Below, in pieces: positions 1 to 9,357 of a stretch of 64,000 nucleotides of DNA. Positions within the stretch are counted from its first letter, which is position 1; every line of letters starts with the position of its first letter. Both the position numbers and the translations under genes were made by a program. The notes beneath the pieces are model-generated. The model saw nothing but the letters and a program-made list of their open reading frames with translations, ran no database searches and was not told the origin of the DNA. The DNA is from Marilutibacter chinensis (GTDB lineage Bacteria; Pseudomonadota; Gammaproteobacteria; Xanthomonadales; Xanthomonadaceae), in assembly GCF_021725675.1 (NCBI RefSeq), contig NZ_JAKJPO010000001.1, forward strand, positions 434,001 through 498,000, written 5' to 3'.

Positions 1-2
1 GC

Positions 3-326
3 AACCACTACGGGGCCGACCACGACCGCGTCGCCAACGTGCTCGTGCCCTTGGGAACGGTGCTGCACCGGCAGGGGCGGCTGGACGACGCCGAAGCAAG
101 CCTTCGCCAGGCCTTGGATATCTACCGTCTCCGCCTGCGCCCCGGCCACCCACGGGTGGCCGGGGCGCTGCTGCCCCTGGGGCTGTTGCTTGCCGAACGA
201 GGCCGCGATGCCGAGGCCACGGCCCTGCTCGAAGAGGCCGTGCGCATACGGCATGCGGCGTACGGGGACGGCGACGTCCGCACGACCGAGGCAACCCAGG
301 CACTGACCCGGCTGCGTCGGCACTGA
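3..326 (+). CDS. C-terminal end of a tetratricopeptide-repeat protein (5' end outside window)
   Basis: The reading frame is already open at base 3 and ends in TGA at 324-326, so only about 107 C-terminal residues are present. The visible part has two TPR units: LGTVLHRQGRLDDAEASLRQ and a second starting near LGLLLAERGRDAEATALLEE, with the usual small/large residue pattern of helix A and helix B. The spacing of about 42 residues and words such as HPRVA resemble the TPR tails of large Xanthomonadaceae Ser/Thr kinases and of Kinesin-light-chain-type TPR proteins. The catalytic or sensory part, if any, lies upstream of the window, so the function cannot be assigned. The GTG at 39 is internal and is not taken as a start. 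Confidence 0.75.
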   Translation, partial: NHYGADHDRVANVLVPLGTVLHRQGRLDDAEASLRQALDIYRLRLRPGHPRVAGALLPLGLLLAERGRDAEATALLEEAVRIRHAAYGDGDVRTTEATQALTRLRRH

Positions 327-582
327 CCCGTTAATCGCGCCCCCGGAACCCCGGCGATCCTTCTCCACGACGCCCCGCACGTTGCGCATGTCGTCGGTCT
401 CGTCATCCTCGACAACCGGTGCAGACGCATCGGCGTGCAACACTTCGGCGCCCGCGACGAATGGCCGCTGGAGTTCGAAACCGCTTCCGGCGCGAGCACG
501 GGTCCCGGTACCGGCCTCTTCTGGAGATCGGGCACGGCCCTGCTGGTCGTAGTCCCGGGGCCGAGTCTCCCCGGTTGTCGGC

Positions 583-1287
583 CTAGAAATCGCCGGCCAG
601 CGTCGGGTCGGCGCGTACACCGTCCGCCGCGCCCTGGATCGGCTCACCCGCCTCCGGCCCCATGCGCTGCGGTAGCGATCCTGTCGGGACCACGACCTGC
701 GCGGGCAAGCAGCGCATCATCGGGTTGACCTCGGGAGACACCGGCCTCCAGCCCGTCGGGCAACCCGGCGGAGGCGCCGCCCGGCCTGCGCGTGCCGGCG
801 AAGGGGTCGCGATCTCGTTGGGCAGGCAACGCAGGATCGGGTTCACCCCAGGAGGGACCGGCCGCCACCCTTCCGGGCAACCGACCGGAGGTCGCGGGGC
901 CGCATCGGGCCGGCGCGCAATCGAGAGGCTGCCGGGCTGGCAGCGCAGGACCGGATTGAGTTCCGGGGGAACGGGCTTCCAGCCTGCTGGACAGCCAGGC
1001 GGCGGCACGGCGGTACGGATCGCCCCCCCGGTCGGAGCGAGCAGATCGCCGGGCAGGCACCTCAATGCCGGGTTGACGCCTGACGGGACCGGTTGCCAGC
1101 CCGTCGGGCACTGAGACTTGAGCTCCTCTCCCGGCGGATCACGGTGCGGACCGTCCTGTTGCGGCGGTATTTCCGCCGTGATCCGGGTCGGTCGCGCCTG
1201 GGCCTGCACATCGACAATGCCGGCCAGGCCGACGAAGTGGATGGCCGTGATGACCGCGACCGCGAGCTTGGAAGTGATTCTGGACAT
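583..1287 (-). CDS. Secreted protein with four CPxGWxPVPPxxNPxxRCxP repeats
   Basis: This encodes 234 residues preceded by a good ribosome site (AAGGAGGG a few bases before the ATG at 1287). Residues 1-31 form a signal peptide ending VDVQAQA. The mature part is rich in Pro, Gly and Arg and holds four copies of a unit that starts CPxGW and ends NPxxRCxP. Its cysteine pairs lie at about 60/77, 99/116, 137/154 and 176/193, giving a repeat period of 38-39 residues. The fixed 17-residue spacing suggests one disulfide per unit, formed after export. I do not recognise the family; small cell-surface adhesion or binding modules would fit, but this is a guess. It is divergent from the M23 gene at 1531. 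Confidence 0.8.
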   Translation of the reverse strand: MSRITSKLAVAVITAIHFVGLAGIVDVQAQARPTRITAEIPPQQDGPHRDPPGEELKSQCPTGWQPVPSGVNPALRCLPGDLLAPTGGAIRTAVPPPGCPAGWKPVPPELNPVLRCQPGSLSIARRPDAAPRPPVGCPEGWRPVPPGVNPILRCLPNEIATPSPARAGRAAPPPGCPTGWRPVSPEVNPMMRCLPAQVVVPTGSLPQRMGPEAGEPIQGAADGVRADPTLAGDF

Positions 1288-1530
1288 GGTGCCCTCCTTG
1301 TTGGTGACAGGCGCCGCGCCGACCGCTGCGCCTCAGCCCTGCTTGTCGACAAATCCAGGCGGATCCCGCCACCGCCGATGCTGCATCCATTCAGGTTGAA
1401 GCCGTGTCACGGCGCGGTCGCTGCGCATGCGAAGCCGCATGGCGGGCTGGCGTGTCCGGCCGCGACTACCCGGCTGCGGGCGGCGATGCACCTGTAGCCG
1501 CTCCGCCCCCGTCCATACCGGAGCAGGATC

Positions 1531-2979
1531 ATGAACATCCGAATTCTCCATCGCCATGGCCTGTGGCTCGGCGCCTGCGTGCTGCTGGGGGCCGTCCCTT
1601 CGGTCGCCGCTGCGCAGACCCGGGCCCCGACCGCCCTCGCGACTATCCCCATGGAGCGGTCGAAAGGCGTCTACCGCATCCCCTACGCCGACGATACCCG
1701 GATCAGGGTCAGCCGCGATCACAACACCCACACGCCCAAGGGACGCTACGACATCGGCGGCCAGGGCGGCGGCAGCCATCGCATTGTCGCCGCGGCCGAC
1801 GGCCACGTCCGCTACATCGAGGACCGCTTCAGCCAGCGCCTGGACTGCGACGGCCTCGCCGCCAGCGAGAAGAAGAACAACTACGTCTGGATCGAGCACG
1901 CCAACGGCGAATGGAGCAAGTACAGCCACATGCAGCGCAACTCGACCACCGGCAAGGCCGGGCTCGAGGTCGGCGACTTCGTCCGCGCGGGCACCTACCT
2001 CGGCGACGAGGGCGACGTCGGCTGCGCTGGCGGCGATCATCTGCACTTCGAGGTCGCGCTACCACGCGCGACCGATCCGATCACCATCGTAGGCGGCTTC
2101 CTCAGGGACAATGCCGGCAGCAAGCGCAACCGCATCGCCCGGGTGTGCGGGGTCGACAACGGCGTGTTCGCGGCCGGCCGCAGCTACACCGCGCGCAGGG
2201 TGCCCGGCGTGATCGCGCCCGGCGCCAAGGAAGTCGCCCGCCACGGCGTTCCGGCCCGCGACTACCAGTGCCTGTTCGACCAGGCGGTCGCCGCCGGCTA
2301 CATGCTGGAATGGATCGATGGCTTCGACGTCAACGGCAACGTCTACTACAACGCGATCTTCCGGCCCGGGAGCGGTGCCTGGGCCGCCTTCCATGGACTC
2401 AGCGGCAGCCAGTACCAGCAGCGGTTCGACCAGTACACCGGCCAGGGCTATCGTCCCTACCAGGTCGAGAGCTACGCCGGCTCGTCCGGCGTGCGCTACG
2501 CGGTGATCTTCCGCAAACAGCCCGGGCCGGCCTACTCGGCCTACCACGGCCTCGGGGCCGGCGCCCACCAGGCCCGGATGGATGCACTCAGCCAGGCCGG
2601 CTACCGGCCGCGCAATGTCTCGGTGGCATCCGTCGGCGGCGAACGCCGCTACGCCGCGCTGTACGAAAAGGCCGACATCGGCAGCTGGCAGGCGAAGTCG
2701 CAACTGAGCGCGACGCAGTACCAGCAGGCATTCGACGCCAATGCCCAGGCCGGACGCCGGCTGGTTTATGTCAATGCCTACGTGCATGGCGGACAGCCGT
2801 ATTTCTCGGCGATCTGGAGTTCGAAGGCGAGCGCTACCTACAGGGCCCGCCACGGCCTGACCGGCAGCCAGTACCAGAACGAGTGGGAAAGCACGACCCA
2901 GGCCGGCTACCTGACCCGCGACGTGACGGGGTACGCGGTCGGCAATTCCGCGCGTTACGCGGCGATCTGGCGCAAGTAG
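1531..2979 (+). CDS. Secreted M23-type metallopeptidase with five BTRD1 tandem repeats
   Basis: The product is 482 residues. Residues 1-29 are a signal peptide ending AAAQT. Residues 45-195 form an M23 (LytM/lysostaphin-like) domain: HTPKGRYD (H67 to D74) supplies the first zinc ligands, YSHM holds H133, and GDHLHFEV holds H170 and H172. Residues from about 233 to the end hold five units of about 50 residues of the type HGLxxxQYQxxFxxxxxxGY...RYAAIW, which matches bacterial tandem repeat domain 1 (Pfam BTRD1). M23 enzymes cleave peptide cross-bridges of peptidoglycan, several of them at Gly-Gly bonds. The repeats probably bind the substrate. The gene ends just before a strong terminator, so it is a single-gene unit. 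The same repeats occur in the gene at 4348. Confidence 0.88.
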   Translation: MNIRILHRHGLWLGACVLLGAVPSVAAAQTRAPTALATIPMERSKGVYRIPYADDTRIRVSRDHNTHTPKGRYDIGGQGGGSHRIVAAADGHVRYIEDRFSQRLDCDGLAASEKKNNYVWIEHANGEWSKYSHMQRNSTTGKAGLEVGDFVRAGTYLGDEGDVGCAGGDHLHFEVALPRATDPITIVGGFLRDNAGSKRNRIARVCGVDNGVFAAGRSYTARRVPGVIAPGAKEVARHGVPARDYQCLFDQAVAAGYMLEWIDGFDVNGNVYYNAIFRPGSGAWAAFHGLSGSQYQQRFDQYTGQGYRPYQVESYAGSSGVRYAVIFRKQPGPAYSAYHGLGAGAHQARMDALSQAGYRPRNVSVASVGGERRYAALYEKADIGSWQAKSQLSATQYQQAFDANAQAGRRLVYVNAYVHGGQPYFSAIWSSKASATYRARHGLTGSQYQNEWESTTQAGYLTRDVTGYAVGNSARYAAIWRK

Positions 2980-3005
2980 GCGTCCGTCATCGCAATCGGC
3001 GAACG

Positions 3006-3043
3006 CCACGGTCGGCGGCCGGGTTTCGGCCGCTCGACCGTGG
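3006..3043. other. Long imperfect inverted repeat after the M23 gene
   Basis: CCACGGTCG and CGACCGTGG form the outer stem, and CGGCC/GGCCG the inner stem, around the loop GGGTTTC. There is no T run, so it is more likely an RNA-stabilising 3' hairpin standing before the true terminator a few bases downstream. Confidence 0.5.
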
Positions 3044-3050
3044 CTGCCGA

Positions 3051-3075
3051 AGGGCCCGCATCGCGGGCCCTTTTT
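3051..3075 (+). terminator. Rho-independent terminator of the M23-BTRD gene
   Basis: A perfect 9-bp stem (AGGGCCCGC / GCGGGCCCT) with loop ATC is followed by TTTTT. It lies 72 bases after the stop codon at 2979. Confidence 0.85.
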
Positions 3076-3268
3076 CACTCTTCATCCGCGTGCGGGACAC
3101 GGCGTCGACTCCCGGCGACGGAAGAAGAGCCCTCGCCGGCTCCGGGACTTCGCGCCGCGAACCGGTCCCGCTGCGATCGCGGTGGCGGGGTTCGCCGCGG
3201 CATTGCGACTACTGCGATGCGACCGGCTGCAGCGCCGGATCCGCATCCATCCACATCGGAGAATCCGC

Positions 3269-4111
3269 ATGCACTTCCCTCGCACTTCCCTCGCGGCCGT
3301 GATCGCGGCCGGACTCCTGCTGCTGTCCGCCAATGCCGACGCCTCCTACAAGGCCTGGTACATCGACGACGGCAACGGCTTCTACCAGTACGGCGATCTC
3401 GTCGCAGGCAGCACCAAGCTGAGCATCCCCAACAGCGCCTGCGGCCGGCGCTGGACGCTGCCGTCGTACTACCGCTGGGTCGGCCAGTACAGCAACACCA
3501 TTTCCTCGGCAGATCTGTACTCGACCGTCGAGATCTGGGTGCCCAAGCCTGGATGCCCGAACGGCAACACCCTGGTGTTCCAGAAGCAGTCCGGGCAGGT
3601 CTACACGCCGCCGTCCGGAACGCACTACCTGGAGCTGTACTCCAACTATGGCAGCACCTGGATCGGCGCCGACGGCAAGCACCTCTCCTGCCTGCCCGGC
3701 TGCGTCGGCCTCGGTGGCTGGGGGTACAAGGTCAACAATCATTCGTGGGGGGTTGTCGAGCTGATGCTCGAAGACCTCAAGCAGGCCCTTCCGGGTGGCG
3801 ATACCCGGCGCGCCGACGCGCTGCTCGCCGAAATCCAGCAGCGCATGCCCGAACTGGTCGCCCAGCTCGATGCCCGCGTGCAGGAGCGCCGCCGGACCAA
3901 CCTGGACGGTTTCGAACGCTACATCCGCGACGTCGAGGACACCGCGGGGCGGAGCCTGCAGGTGAGCGCGAAGCGTCTGCTGGATTGCCGCGGCGACCTG
4001 GCCACCGGCTCGCGGGACGGTGCGTATGCCAGCTGCAGCCAGGCACTGGATGCGATCCGGCAGGCCGGGGAACTGCTCGAGCTCGCCGAGTCGGAGTGGT
4101 CCGATCTCTAG
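3269..4111 (+). CDS. Secreted protein of unknown family with C-terminal helical region
   Basis: The product is 280 residues. The ATG at 3269 is chosen because it begins a clear signal peptide (MHFPRTSLAAVIAAGLLLLS, cleavage near NADA/SYKAW at residue 25) and follows CGGAGAA; the frame stays open further upstream without signal-peptide character. Residues 26-165 are rich in Trp, Tyr and Gly, with four or more cysteines likely paired in the periplasm or outside the cell, and look like a compact beta domain. Residues 165-280 are predicted to be mainly helical (DLKQALPGGDTRRADALLAE) with one further Cys pair. I recognise no family. It lies between the two BTRD hydrolases and shares their export signal and strand, so a joint role in attack on a cell-wall or protein target is possible but unproven. 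Confidence 0.75.
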   Translation: MHFPRTSLAAVIAAGLLLLSANADASYKAWYIDDGNGFYQYGDLVAGSTKLSIPNSACGRRWTLPSYYRWVGQYSNTISSADLYSTVEIWVPKPGCPNGNTLVFQKQSGQVYTPPSGTHYLELYSNYGSTWIGADGKHLSCLPGCVGLGGWGYKVNNHSWGVVELMLEDLKQALPGGDTRRADALLAEIQQRMPELVAQLDARVQERRRTNLDGFERYIRDVEDTAGRSLQVSAKRLLDCRGDLATGSRDGAYASCSQALDAIRQAGELLELAESEWSDL

Positions 4112-4122
4112 GCCCTACCGCT

Positions 4123-4148
4123 GCCACGCTCCCCCGCGGGAGCGTGGC
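4123..4148. other. 11-bp perfect hairpin between two secreted-protein genes
   Basis: GCCACGCTCCC and GGGAGCGTGGC pair around the loop CCGC, 12 bases after the stop at 4111. No T run follows, so termination by this hairpin alone is doubtful; it may protect the 3' end of the upstream message. Confidence 0.5.
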
Positions 4149-4347
4149 GGCGGCAATCGATCCTGCCCGCGCGGGTTGGAGCATCCGCCGACCGGTCCGG
4201 CCCGCGGTCGAAGGCCGCCGGCATCGCGGCGACGCGCTGCCGTTGCGACGCGATGGCGGGGTTCTCGCGGGCATTTCGACTTACCGGTCGGGAAAGGCAG
4301 CGGCGACCCGCCAAAGCGCCCGTCGTGCAACGATCAAGGAGAGCATC

Positions 4348-6213
4348 ATGAAACCGCACAACCCACCGATCGCCCCGGACCGGCGTGTCGCGGCCGCGAG
4401 GATCGACAGGCGCCTGCGCCTGGCCTTCGTCTCGCTGGCGATGGCCGGCCTGGCGATGGCCGCCAGCGGCAGCGCCTCGGCGGCGGCCTGGGCCGCGCGC
4501 CATGGCCTGACCGGCGCGCAGTACCAGCAGGCATTCCAGAACTACGCCAGCCAGGGCTATCGCCTGGTCTCGGTATCGGGCTACGACCAGAACGGCGGCG
4601 CCCGCTATGCCGCGGTCTGGCGCAGGCAGGCCGGTCCGGCCTGGGCGGCACGCCATGGCCTGGATCCGCAGCAGTACCAGGCCGCCTTCAACCAGATGCT
4701 TGGCCAGGGCTACCGGCTGAACTATGTCAATGGCTACTCGGTAGCCGGCAAGCCCTACTACGCCGCAATCTGGGACAAGAGCAGCGGCCCGGCATGGAAG
4801 GCCCGCCACGGACTGACCGCCGACCAGTACCAGGCCGCCGTGAACGAGGCGGTGCGGCAGGGTTATGCGCTCAGCCACGTCAGCGCGTTCGACCTCGGAG
4901 GCTCGCCGCGTTTCGCCGCGATCTTCGAGAAGGGCGGCCCGGCCTGGGTCGCCCGCCACGGACTGACCGCGAGCGGCTACCAGCAGGCCTTCGACGGCTT
5001 CGCCGCGCAGGGCTACCGGCTCAAGGTCGTCAGCGGCTACCGTCAGGGCAACAGCGACCGCTACGCCGCGATCTGGGTCAAGACCACCGGCCCGCAGTGG
5101 TCGGCGCGGCATGGCATTCCCGCTGCCCACTACCAGCACGTGTTCGACAATCACGCCTACCAGAGCTGGGAGCCGCAGTATGTCGAAGCGTTCAACTCCA
5201 ACGGCGGCGTCCGCTTCAACGGCCTGTGGACGAACACGGTTTTCAAGCCGCAGGACCTGAAGCTGATCAACGACAAGGTGCAGGCCTACATGAAGGCCAA
5301 CGGCATCCCCGGCATGTCGGTCGCGGTCAGCAAGGACGGCCGCCTGGTGTACGCGGCAGGGTTCGGCCAGGCCGAGACCGAGACCGGGATGCCGGTTGGA
5401 CCGAAACATCGCTTCCGCATCGCCAGCGTGACCAAGCTGATGACGTCCGCCGCGATCCGGCACCTGGTCAACGACACTTCGCTGGAGATGGGTTCGCGGG
5501 TGTTTGGCGCCAATAGCGTGCTCGGTGCCCAGTACCCGACACCGCCGGAGAATCCCGACATCGAGGACATCACCGTCGACCACCTGCTGCGCCATCGCGG
5601 CGGCTTCCTGCGGATCGACAAGGACGGCAAGGGCAGCGACCCGATGTTCGACTACACCGGCACCACCCACCAGGGGCTGATCGAGTGGGCGCTGAAGAAC
5701 TACCCGCTCGGCTATGCGCCCGGCGCCGGCTCCGAGTTCACCAGCAAGCAGAGATACTCCAACTTCGGCTACTGCCTGCTCGGGCGGGTGATCGAGGCAC
5801 GTACCGGCAAGAGCTACGAAGCCTACGTGCGCGACCGTGTCCTGAAGCCGGCCGGCGCCAACGGCATCGTGATCGGCGGCGACAAGCTCGCCGACCGCAA
5901 GTCCAACGAGGTCAGGTACTACGGCCCCGGCGCCTACTCCAGCGTCAAGCCGCAGCGCTTCGACTCGCATGGCGGCTGGATCGCGACGCCGATCGACCTG
6001 CTGCGCTTCATGCGCCACGAGACCGTGCTGGGCACCTCCTACGGGCACTATGGCGAGATGAGCGGCACCCAGTCGGTCTACATCCGTCGCAACGACGGCA
6101 TCGGTTACGCGGTGAACGCGAACTCCGACAACGGCGAGGTCGAGAACATCGACGCGATGATGAAGGAGATCATCGCCGGCGTATCGGCGTGGCCGAGCGG
6201 CGACCTGTTCTGA
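4348..6213 (+). CDS. Secreted serine hydrolase (beta-lactamase/S12 fold) with five BTRD1 repeats, polyglycine-hydrolase-like
   Basis: The product is 621 residues; the start ATG at 4348 is preceded by AAGGAGAG. A long N-terminal signal peptide ends near residue 46 (SGSASA). Residues 47-300 hold five tandem units of the type RHGLTxxQYQxAFxxxxxQG with RYAAIW, about 51 residues each. Residues 305-615 form a class C beta-lactamase/DD-peptidase-like domain: S360-V-T-K363 is the SxxK motif, Y470-S-N472 the YxN motif, and HGG at about 541-543 stands at the third motif. The order repeats-then-serine-hydrolase is that of fungal polyglycine hydrolases, which cut Gly-Gly bonds in plant chitinases. That is family knowledge; the actual bacterial substrate is inferred. 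A beta-lactamase or esterase role is the alternative. Confidence 0.87.
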   Translation: MKPHNPPIAPDRRVAAARIDRRLRLAFVSLAMAGLAMAASGSASAAAWAARHGLTGAQYQQAFQNYASQGYRLVSVSGYDQNGGARYAAVWRRQAGPAWAARHGLDPQQYQAAFNQMLGQGYRLNYVNGYSVAGKPYYAAIWDKSSGPAWKARHGLTADQYQAAVNEAVRQGYALSHVSAFDLGGSPRFAAIFEKGGPAWVARHGLTASGYQQAFDGFAAQGYRLKVVSGYRQGNSDRYAAIWVKTTGPQWSARHGIPAAHYQHVFDNHAYQSWEPQYVEAFNSNGGVRFNGLWTNTVFKPQDLKLINDKVQAYMKANGIPGMSVAVSKDGRLVYAAGFGQAETETGMPVGPKHRFRIASVTKLMTSAAIRHLVNDTSLEMGSRVFGANSVLGAQYPTPPENPDIEDITVDHLLRHRGGFLRIDKDGKGSDPMFDYTGTTHQGLIEWALKNYPLGYAPGAGSEFTSKQRYSNFGYCLLGRVIEARTGKSYEAYVRDRVLKPAGANGIVIGGDKLADRKSNEVRYYGPGAYSSVKPQRFDSHGGWIATPIDLLRFMRHETVLGTSYGHYGEMSGTQSVYIRRNDGIGYAVNANSDNGEVENIDAMMKEIIAGVSAWPSGDLF

Positions 6214-6220
6214 GCACCGA

Positions 6221-6247
6221 TGCGCCCGGACGTGACGTCCGGGCGCA
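6221..6247. terminator. Palindromic hairpin after the BTRD-serine hydrolase
   Basis: TGCGCCCGGACG and CGTCCGGGCGCA form a perfect 12-bp stem around TGA, 8 bases past the stop codon at 6213. The following bases GTCGTTTCC are only moderately T-rich, so it is a probable but not ideal terminator. Confidence 0.6.
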
Positions 6248-6262
6248 GTCGTTTCCCCGACT

Positions 6263-6379
6263 CGCGGCTCACGCCGCTCCTACGGAAACCGGATGCCGTT
6301 CGCAAGACGATTCAGCCGCGGATGACGCTTGATTTCGCTTTCCGGAATCGCCTTCCTCGCAGGAGCGGCGTGAGCCGCA
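6263..6379. repeat. Pair of inverted REP-like elements (REPIN type), copy 1
   Basis: CGCGGCTCACGCCGCTCCTAC at 6263-6283 and its inverse GCAGGAGCGGCGTGAGCCGC near 6359-6379 face each other across about 75 bases. Related pairs lie near 29860, 34006 and 62003. All four sit in non-coding gaps or at gene ends, as expected of extragenic palindromes. Confidence 0.75.
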
Positions 6380-6412
6380 ATGAGGCTTTCGTTGGAGTGC
6401 CCCACGGCAGGC

Positions 6413-7735
<1,323 letters not shown>

Positions 7736-7930
7736 TTATCGCCGCTAAGGCGTCGGCTGTCGCGGCCCCGACGCCCGCGCAGACGCCGGGAAGCCCGATC
7801 GATGCATTGCCGGCAGGTTCATCGCCGGGCGTGCAAGAATGCGGACAGGCGCAGGTCGGCGTGCCGATCGGCCCGCTTGCCCGATCCGCTTCCCGGCGCC
7901 TTTCCCGCTTCCGCTTCCGCATCGCCGTCC

Positions 7931-8620
7931 ATGACCTCTCCGTCGCAATCCTCCTCCGGGCCGCCCGCTACGAACTCCCGCCGCTTCGACCTGGCCGCCT
8001 GGCTGCCATCGCGGCGGATGCTGCTGTGGGCCGTCGCGGCCGCGTTCGTGCTCGGCCTGCTCCTGTTCGCGCTGGTCCTGCTGGGCGGGCGCGACGACGA
8101 CTTCTACCGGGCAGGCGACGACGAGGCGCCGCCGATCGCGACGACGCCGCAGTACACCCCGCTGCCTGCTCCCCTGCCCGCCGATGACGAAGGCGCCAGC
8201 GGAATGGGCGACACGCCGGCGCCGGTCGGCGACAACGGCGAGCGTCCGCGTCTGGTCGAGACCGCGCCGCCGCCCCCGCCACCGGGACCGGCCGCACCGA
8301 CCCCGGCTCCGGAGTCCACGCCTCCCGCGGGCGTGCCCACCGCCGCGACCTCAGATCCGATGCCGCTGGCCGGCGAGACTCCGGCTCCGCGCTACCCGGC
8401 CGCCTCGCTGCGGCGCGGCGAAACCGGCACCGTGCTGGTCCGTGCGACGATCGGGCTGGATGGGCGGCCGCGCCGCACCGACGTCGCCCGCAGCAGCGGC
8501 TCGCGCCGTCTGGACCGTGCCGCCGAAGAGGCCGTTCGCCGCTGGCGCTTCCAGCCGGCGATGCGCGACGGCCAGCCGGTCGAGGCGGAGGTCAACGTGC
8601 CGATCGAGTTCAAGCAATAG
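7931..8620 (+). CDS. TonB C-terminal domain protein with inner-membrane anchor
   Basis: The product is 229 residues from the ATG at 7931. It has a short cytoplasmic head, one membrane helix at about residues 30-52 (MLLWAVAAAFVLGLLLFALV), a periplasmic Pro/Ala-rich spacer at about 60-145 and a TonB-C domain from 150 on (ETPAPRYPAASLRRGETGTV and later VRRWRFQPA). This is the layout of energy-transducing TonB-family proteins, which need ExbB-ExbD and a TonB-dependent receptor; neither is adjacent. The gene runs into the acetyltransferase at 8630 with a gap of 9 bases. Its exact receptor is unknown, and a periplasmic structural role is also possible. Confidence 0.82.
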   Translation: MTSPSQSSSGPPATNSRRFDLAAWLPSRRMLLWAVAAAFVLGLLLFALVLLGGRDDDFYRAGDDEAPPIATTPQYTPLPAPLPADDEGASGMGDTPAPVGDNGERPRLVETAPPPPPPGPAAPTPAPESTPPAGVPTAATSDPMPLAGETPAPRYPAASLRRGETGTVLVRATIGLDGRPRRTDVARSSGSRRLDRAAEEAVRRWRFQPAMRDGQPVEAEVNVPIEFKQ

Positions 8621-8629
8621 GCTCCACCC

Positions 8630-9124
8630 GTGACGGAAGCGGTCGCCGCGACGTTCCGGATCCGCCCGCTCGTGCCGGCCGATGCCGGCACGGTCAGCCA
8701 GTTGGTCCTGTCGCTGTCGCACCGCTTCCTCGACGATCCCGGCGGCGCATCCGCACGCCGGCTGCTCGCGACGCTGTCGCCCGATGCCGCGCTGGAGCGG
8801 CTGGCTTCGCCGCACTTCCACGGCTGGCTCGCCGAAGACAGTAGTGGCGCCTGCGGGCTGATCCTGATGCGCGACACCACCCATCTCTATCACCTGTTCG
8901 TGCGCGAGGACCGGCAACGCCGCGGCATCGCGACGGCATTGTGGCAACGGGCGTTGTCGCAGCTAGGGGCGATCGCGGCGACCAGGGTCACCGTCAACGC
9001 CGCACCGGGAGCGGTCGCCTTCTACCGCGCGCTGGGTTTCACAGCGAGCGAATCGCTGCACGAGGAGGACGGTCTGCGCTTCCTGCCGATGGCGCTGTCG
9101 CTGGACGCCTCAACCGCGGGTTGA
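8630..9124 (+). CDS. GNAT-family N-acetyltransferase
   Basis: The product is 164 residues starting at a GTG at 8630, 9 bases after the preceding TonB-C gene, so translation is probably coupled. The acetyl-CoA binding loop reads RQRRGIATALW at about residues 95-105, preceded by the beta strand HLYHLFVRED and followed by NAAPGAVAFYRALGF, the usual end of a GNAT domain. It transfers an acetyl group to an unknown amine. No neighbour points to a specific substrate. Confidence 0.83.
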   Translation: MTEAVAATFRIRPLVPADAGTVSQLVLSLSHRFLDDPGGASARRLLATLSPDAALERLASPHFHGWLAEDSSGACGLILMRDTTHLYHLFVREDRQRRGIATALWQRALSQLGAIAATRVTVNAAPGAVAFYRALGFTASESLHEEDGLRFLPMALSLDASTAG

Positions 9125-9357
9125 GCAGCGGATCGACTGGATTCCGTCCGCCTCACGGGTCCGCGCGTGCCGACGGGAGCGCGGCGACCTGGACGGCCCG
9201 ACGGTCGCTCGTTCCGGCTCCGGGGCGATTCGTGATCCATTCCGCGGCCCGCCGCGCCCTCCCCGCGCATCCGCCGCGGGTCGGGACCTCACAACGGAAT
9301 GCATGCAGGCTAACATCCGCGGATCCGCCGCCCGATCCGGCCAGAGGAATCCAAGCA

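Noticed and set aside
3040..4347. N-terminal extension that would fuse about 436 residues to the BTRD-serine hydrolase
   Set aside because: It overlaps the secreted-protein gene at 3269 and the terminator at 3051, has no coding character, and the ATG at 4348 has a ribosome site and signal peptide.
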